Below, piece by piece: positions 5,125 through 9,059 of a DNA stretch of 9,059 nt. The stretch lies in assembly GCA_002394185.1 (NCBI GenBank), contig DGTB01000122.1, positions 1-9,059 of the forward strand, written 5' to 3'. Position 1 is the first letter of the stretch. The number at the start of each line of letters is the position of its first letter. The translations under genes and the position numbers were made by a program. The stretch comes from Bacteroidales bacterium UBA4347. GTDB taxonomy: Bacteria > Bacteroidota > Bacteroidia > Bacteroidales > P3. A model generated the notes under the pieces. The model was not told where the DNA came from. It saw nothing but the letters and a program-made list of their open reading frames with translations, and searched no databases.

Positions 5125-6270
5125 ATGAAAAAACTCCTTGCCATAGCACTGATTTCTTTTGTGGGTCTTCAGGCTGTAGCCACTGCCCAGACCCCCTATC
5201 AGAAAAAATACTCCAACACCAACCAGCCTTCAGTACAGGGCACCCTCAACGACCAAAACCGTCGCACCGGCAGCTGGACCTGGTGGTATACAAACGGCAG
5301 AATATCCCAAGAAGGCACTTATGAAAACGGTAAAAAGACCGGTGTATGGACGCTCTACTATGAGGACGGCAGTCGCATGGCCGAAGAATGTTACGGTACC
5401 GGCACCTCACGCAGCTGGCATCGCAATGGTGATCTGAAGAGCGAGGTGGCCGTGGAGGACGGCAAGAAAACAGGCCTCTACCGCTCGTGGCACGACAACG
5501 GACAAAAGGAAGAGGAAATCACCTATGTCAACGGAAAACGTGAAGGTGCCACGTTCCAATGGCATCGCAACGGAGCCATGCGCTTCAGCGGGCAATACAA
5601 AAACGATGCACTGCAGGGCGACGCCGTATGGTACTTCCCGAACGGCAAAGTGGACATGCGTGGCAAACTTGTCGATGGTGAACAGGATGGCGAATGGACC
5701 TTTTACTGGCGCAGCAACGGCAAACTCGGCATCCAAGGCACCTATGCAAAAGGCAAAGAAATAGGGCAATGGATTTACTACTATGAAACCGGCGAACGCT
5801 GGCGTACAGGCAACTATAATAACGGCAAACGCGAAGGGCTGTGGACAACATGGTATGAGTCTGGAGCCAAGCTGCATGAAGGCCGCTATGCCGACGGCAA
5901 AGAAGACGGCCGCTGGACAGCATGGTACGAGGACGGCAAGGTGGACTACTACGGCGACTTCTCTGACGGTATGATGGAAGGTGAATGGAAAGGCCTCTAC
6001 GACGACGGATCGGTGCGCTACATTGTTCACTACTCAGGCGGCGAAAAAGACGGTGAAGAAATACGCTATTACCCCAATGGGAAAATAGAAATACGGCAGA
6101 ATTTCAAGAGTGGGCAACTCGACGGAAAATACGAACGCTACAATGAATCGGGGGCTCCTGTTGAAAAAGGCCAGTTTGCCGACGGCCAGAAAGAAGGCCG
6201 ATGGACATGGTACGAAAATGGACGTGAGGTCTATAAAGCCAAGTTCAAAGACGGGAAAGAGGTCAAATGA
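5125..6270 (+). CDS. Exported MORN-variant repeat protein (YwqK-like)
   Basis: This 381-residue protein has a Sec signal peptide (MKKLLAIALISFVGLQ..., cleavage near ATA|Q22). Almost all the rest is about 14 tandem repeats of 23-24 residues with consensus DGKxxGxWxxWYxNGKxxxxGxY, i.e. MORN-variant repeats (PF07661 type). Clear copies start near NGKKTGVW, NGKREGAT, DGEQDGEW, KGKEIGQW, NGKREGLW, DGKEDGRW, GGEKDGEE, SGQLDGKY and DGQKEGRW; the third copy (GTGTSRSWHRNG) is shortened. The array predicts an elongated beta-hairpin solenoid in the periplasm or, if exported further, at the surface. Such proteins are often auto-named YwqK antitoxin, but no toxin gene is adjacent. It lies 13 nt after DUF4270 and its stop overlaps the maf start as ATGA, so it is in the same operon. 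Partner and role are unknown. Confidence 0.88.
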   Translation: MKKLLAIALISFVGLQAVATAQTPYQKKYSNTNQPSVQGTLNDQNRRTGSWTWWYTNGRISQEGTYENGKKTGVWTLYYEDGSRMAEECYGTGTSRSWHRNGDLKSEVAVEDGKKTGLYRSWHDNGQKEEEITYVNGKREGATFQWHRNGAMRFSGQYKNDALQGDAVWYFPNGKVDMRGKLVDGEQDGEWTFYWRSNGKLGIQGTYAKGKEIGQWIYYYETGERWRTGNYNNGKREGLWTTWYESGAKLHEGRYADGKEDGRWTAWYEDGKVDYYGDFSDGMMEGEWKGLYDDGSVRYIVHYSGGEKDGEEIRYYPNGKIEIRQNFKSGQLDGKYERYNESGAPVEKGQFADGQKEGRWTWYENGREVYKAKFKDGKEVK

Positions 6271-6839
6271 AACTCCTGCTGGCATCCAAATCGCCCCGTC
6301 GCCGTCAACTACTAAGCGAGCTGGGCTACCCTGTTGAGTTCATAACTCTCAATGTCGACGAGCATGTGCCTGCCGGAACACCGGCAGCCGACACAGCCGA
6401 AATACTGGCATGCCGTAAAGCCGCGGCCTGCCCCGTCGACGTCATCGGCGACGACGATATTCTGGTCGCGGCCGACACTGTAGTGGTATTAGGAGAAAAA
6501 GTATTGGGGAAACCCGCCAACCGGGACGAAGCCATGGATATGCTCCATGCCCTTGCCGGCAATCGTCATACTGTCTACACGGGCGTATGCATGCGAACAA
6601 GCCACCAGAGCCTTTCTTTCACCGAGAAAACAGACGTCTTTTTCCGTCGGCTTGATGACAAAGAGTTAGCCTACTACGTAGACAACTACCACCCTTACGA
6701 CAAAGCAGGAGCCTATGGTATTCAAGAATGGATCGGGATGATTGGAATAAGCCGAATTGAGGGTTGCTATTACAATGTCATGGGACTCCCTGTGGCACGT
6801 GTCTATGAGGCCATCCAACTTCTAACGCAAAAAAAATGA
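6267..6839 (+). CDS. maf: Maf family nucleoside triphosphate pyrophosphatase (dTTP/UTP type)
   Basis: This 190-residue protein is full length for Maf, which hydrolyses dTTP, UTP and some modified nucleotides to monophosphate and pyrophosphate and has been tied to house-cleaning and septum control. Motifs in order are SKSPRRRQLL (7-16) with the SxSPRR phosphate-binding loop, AADTVVVL (68-75), GKPANRDEAMDML (81-93), HTVYTGV (101-107), DKAGAYGIQ (145-153) with the catalytic-region Asp/Lys, and IEGCYYNVMGLPV (164-176). DKAGAYGIQ fits the YhdE-type dTTP/UTP branch rather than YceF. The start overlaps the MORN gene stop by four bases, implying translational coupling. It ends one base short of the convergent recQ stop. 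Confidence 0.93.
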   Translation: MKLLLASKSPRRRQLLSELGYPVEFITLNVDEHVPAGTPAADTAEILACRKAAACPVDVIGDDDILVAADTVVVLGEKVLGKPANRDEAMDMLHALAGNRHTVYTGVCMRTSHQSLSFTEKTDVFFRRLDDKELAYYVDNYHPYDKAGAYGIQEWIGMIGISRIEGCYYNVMGLPVARVYEAIQLLTQKK

Positions 6840-6840
6840 T

Positions 6841-8730
6841 TTATCCATTCCATCGCAACTCAGAATCGCCTTCAAGACGGACCCTGCCCTCATCAATCAT
6901 TTCCCGGATGGCATCGCCCGAATTCTCATAACCCTTTTCTGAGAGCATCTGCATCAATTGCCTCACACTGACAGGACTCTTTTTCAACAATTCCTCCACA
7001 GCCGCCGTCACATCGCCTTGTCGGCTGCCTTTGTGTAAACAGACATCGCACACACCGCAATCATTGCCAGTCTGTTCTCCAAAATAGGACACCAATTGTC
7101 GACTCCGGCATATATCACTGCTGGTCACATACGAAACCATTGCATCCATACGCTTCTGTGCTGCATTTTTCAAAAAAGAATAGTTAGCCTCCGACGGACA
7201 AATTTGGCTTTCGTCTATACGCTCACTGACAAAATATATCTGCGGTCCATGCGAACGAGGTCTGTATTGGATGATGTGCATGTCGTCCAACTGTTTCAAC
7301 GAAGCCATTACATCGGTAGTCTCAAGGTTGAGTTTTCTGGCAATTTTGCGCTCATCTATAGACGTAGCCACATCCATAAGTCCCGGATACATCCTCATGG
7401 CACATTGCAGCAACTCCCCCAGTCGAAGGTGGTTCACATAAAAGCGGTATACCTCGTCCCTCGTAGCAGGCACATAGACTGTAGAAAAGGATTCTTCTAT
7501 CGCCGGAATTGCAATGAGACCCTCCCTCTCCAAAATACGGCATGCACTGTAGAATTCACGAACCACAAAATTATTATTGAAACATATCTGCTCAATGTCG
7601 AAGTTGAAACACATATCCGCGCCGCTCCCTATCGGCAGACGGTAGTGGTTGCACAATGCACGATAGACATTCCTGATACGCTTCACCGATGGGAAATCCA
7701 GCTCCAAATCGTGCTGCCGCTGGCTGATATCAGACGGGTCACATATCAGTATAGCATAGGCCTTATTGCCATCGCGTCCGGCACGCCCCGCCTCTTGGAA
7801 GTAGGCTTCAAGAGACTCGGGCATATCCATGTGCACCACAAATCGTACGTCGGGCTTGTCAATGCCCATACCGAAAGCATTCGTAGCCACCATCACACGA
7901 CAACCTCCAGCCATCCATAAACGCTGTCTTTGGTCGCGCTCGCGCGAATCGAGACCAGCATGGTAAAACGTGGATGGTATTCCCGACTCTTCCAAGAAAC
8001 GAGCCACATTCTGCGTGCCGCTACGACTGCGCATGTATATAATTCCCGAGCCCCCTACCCTTCTCACAATTCTCAACAGGCGGTGGTTTTTGTCTCCGTC
8101 GCGCAATACCATATATGACAAATTCTCCCTGACAAAACTCGATTGGAACCGGTGACAGTCCTTCATCTGTAGCTTCTCGCAGATGTCGTCTGCCACTACG
8201 GGTGTAGCCGTCGCTGTAAGGGCAATGACTGGCGCATCAGGATGATATTCCCTGATACTGGCTATCTGAAGATATGGTGGACGAAAATCGTAACCCCATT
8301 GCGAAACACAGTGAGCCTCGTCCACTGCTATCATTCCTACATTCATCCGCCTGAAATACTCTATAAACATGCGCTGTCGCAACCGTTCGGGCGATACGTA
8401 CAAGAACTTCAGCGTACCACTGATGGCATTGGTAAGCACATTGGTAACTTCGTTGCCTCGCATACCCGACACAATGCATGACGCCCTCAACTTGCGGTCG
8501 TTCAACTGTTGCACCTGGTCTTTCATCAAGGCTATCAGTGGCGACACTACCAAGCATACTCCCTCTCGCATCAGCGCAGGCAACTGGTAGCAGAGCGACT
8601 TGCCCCCACCAGTAGGAAGCAGGGCCAACGTATCGTGGCCCTGCATCACAGAATCTATGATTTCTTCTTGCAATGGGCGAAACGTGTCGTATCCCCAATG
8701 CTTCTTCAGTAGTTTGCGTTTCTCGTCCAT
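6841..8730 (-). CDS. recQ: RecQ-family ATP-dependent DNA helicase, short form without HRDC
   Basis: This 629-residue protein is a 3'-5' superfamily 2 helicase of the RecQ family, acting in repair and fork processing. Motifs are FRPLQEEII (17-25), LPTGGGKSLCYQLPA (38-52, Walker A), VVSPLIALMKDQV (61-73), VDEAHCVSQWGYDFRPPY (136-153, DEAH box and aromatic loop), ALTATAT (170-176), NAFGMGIDKPDVRF (284-297) and QEAGRAGRDG (312-321, arginine finger). Four Cys with the E. coli zinc spacing lie at 541, 558, 561 and 564, but about 170 residues further from the helicase core than in E. coli RecQ; the insert (roughly 345-525) has winged-helix-like segments. About 65 residues follow the zinc site and no HRDC is seen. 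The start ATG 8730 fits the family; the frame opens further upstream, but that overlaps the cargo gene out of frame. Translation probably couples to that gene (TGATG). Confidence 0.93.
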   Translation of the reverse strand: MDEKRKLLKKHWGYDTFRPLQEEIIDSVMQGHDTLALLPTGGGKSLCYQLPALMREGVCLVVSPLIALMKDQVQQLNDRKLRASCIVSGMRGNEVTNVLTNAISGTLKFLYVSPERLRQRMFIEYFRRMNVGMIAVDEAHCVSQWGYDFRPPYLQIASIREYHPDAPVIALTATATPVVADDICEKLQMKDCHRFQSSFVRENLSYMVLRDGDKNHRLLRIVRRVGGSGIIYMRSRSGTQNVARFLEESGIPSTFYHAGLDSRERDQRQRLWMAGGCRVMVATNAFGMGIDKPDVRFVVHMDMPESLEAYFQEAGRAGRDGNKAYAILICDPSDISQRQHDLELDFPSVKRIRNVYRALCNHYRLPIGSGADMCFNFDIEQICFNNNFVVREFYSACRILEREGLIAIPAIEESFSTVYVPATRDEVYRFYVNHLRLGELLQCAMRMYPGLMDVATSIDERKIARKLNLETTDVMASLKQLDDMHIIQYRPRSHGPQIYFVSERIDESQICPSEANYSFLKNAAQKRMDAMVSYVTSSDICRSRQLVSYFGEQTGNDCGVCDVCLHKGSRQGDVTAAVEELLKKSPVSVRQLMQMLSEKGYENSGDAIREMIDEGRVRLEGDSELRWNG

Positions 8731-9059
8731 CAGCGAATCAGTGTCACCGTACCCTGCACCGAGCTCAGCGTCGTCGTGCCGGGTTTGCGGAAGCGGCAGG
8801 TGTACACATACGCACCCTGCGGCAGCGGCTCGCCGTCTCGGTTCGTGCCGTCCCACTCAAAGTGGACGTCGTCCGAGTCGTACACCAGCTCGCCGCGGCG
8901 GTTGTAGATGTAGATGTGGAAGAACTGGTACTCGTTGATGGTGTGGATCGTGAACTTGTCGTTCCCGTCGCTCGACCCCGGCGTTATCGCCGTCGGGAAC
9001 CACACCGTGAACACGTTCACAGGTATCTGGAACCTGTATTCCGTCGGGCACTCCAGCGC
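8730..9059 (-). CDS. Secreted protein C-terminus with T9SS type B (gliding-associated, CHU_C) domain (5' partial)
   Basis: The frame is open from the window edge to TGA at 8732-8730, giving 109 residues that form a gliding-motility-associated C-terminal domain (T9SS type B sorting domain). Landmarks are IPVNVFTVW (12-20), ITPGSSDGNDKFTI (25-38, the family FTPNGDGxNDxF motif), FFHIYIYNRRGELVYDS (46-62), WDGTNRDGEPLPQGAYVYTCRF (69-90) and a final strand GTVTLIR. In the family such domains direct large cell-surface or secreted proteins, often adhesins, through the type IX system. A GTG at 9020 could be read as a start, but it falls inside the conserved domain and the frame continues, so the gene is cut by the window edge. 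It is rich in G+C (41/60 in line 8821-8880), unlike recQ, whose start codon shares a base with this stop. Confidence 0.9.
   Translation of the reverse strand, partial: ALECPTEYRFQIPVNVFTVWFPTAITPGSSDGNDKFTIHTINEYQFFHIYIYNRRGELVYDSDDVHFEWDGTNRDGEPLPQGAYVYTCRFRKPGTTTLSSVQGTVTLIR

Noticed and set aside
5125..6270. Antitoxin of a toxin-antitoxin pair (YwqK-type automatic name)
   Set aside because: The protein has a signal peptide and is nothing but MORN-variant repeats; neighbours are DUF4270 and Maf, with no toxin-like gene adjacent.
7096..7920. 274-residue plus-strand frame inside recQ
   Set aside because: Antisense shadow of the conserved helicase core; no motif, no promoter element.
8731..8856. 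42-residue N-terminal extension of RecQ
   Set aside because: It overlaps the T9SS type-B domain out of frame. RecQ proteins normally start shortly before the FRPLQ motif, matching ATG 8730.
1..9059. Defence system, prophage, insertion sequence, CRISPR array, tRNA or rRNA
   Set aside because: No transposase, integrase, terminal inverted repeats, spaced direct repeats or tRNA-like clover leaf were seen. All coding space is assigned to the genes listed.

Overview
The window looks like a chromosomal segment of a Bacteroidales/Bacteroidota bacterium. The evidence is three promoters with the lineage-specific -7 element TAnnTTTG instead of a sigma-70 -10 box, two proteins ending in type IX secretion (T9SS) sorting domains, families largely confined to the phylum (DUF3078, DUF4270, a glycogen-synthase-like protein), and start codons without Shine-Dalgarno sequences. 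The genus cannot be resolved from the sequence.

Layout, left to right: (i) the 3' end of a GC-rich secreted T9SS type-A cargo gene (2-346, +). (ii) A SAM hydroxide adenosyltransferase-like (DUF62) gene with its own promoter (411-1208, +). (iii) A strong bidirectional hairpin terminator (1252-1287), facing (iv) a leftward operon recX -> DUF3078 outer-membrane protein with overlapping stop and start (2904-1313, -). (v) A mirrored divergent promoter region (about 2919-2990). (vi) A rightward operon of a truncated glycogen-synthase-like protein, a DUF4270 lipoprotein, a periplasmic MORN-variant repeat protein and Maf nucleotide pyrophosphatase (3016-6839, +). (vii) Converging on Maf with a one-base gap, a RecQ-family helicase (8730-6841, -), itself coupled by a one-base overlap to (viii) the C-terminus of a GC-rich T9SS type-B cargo protein (9059-8730, -).

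Functionally this is mixed housekeeping and cell-envelope DNA: genome maintenance (RecX, RecQ), nucleotide-pool or septum control (Maf), and envelope or secreted proteins (two T9SS cargos, DUF3078, DUF4270, MORN). I see no mobile element, CRISPR array, phage gene, RNA gene or recognised defence system. The points most worth following up are two proteins whose family active sites appear lost (the glycogen-synthase-like protein and the DUF62 protein), a RecQ whose zinc motif lies far downstream of its usual place, the undescribed four-gene envelope operon, and the mirrored divergent promoters with homopolymer spacers. Every stretch without a gene is shorter than about 115 bases and is described below.
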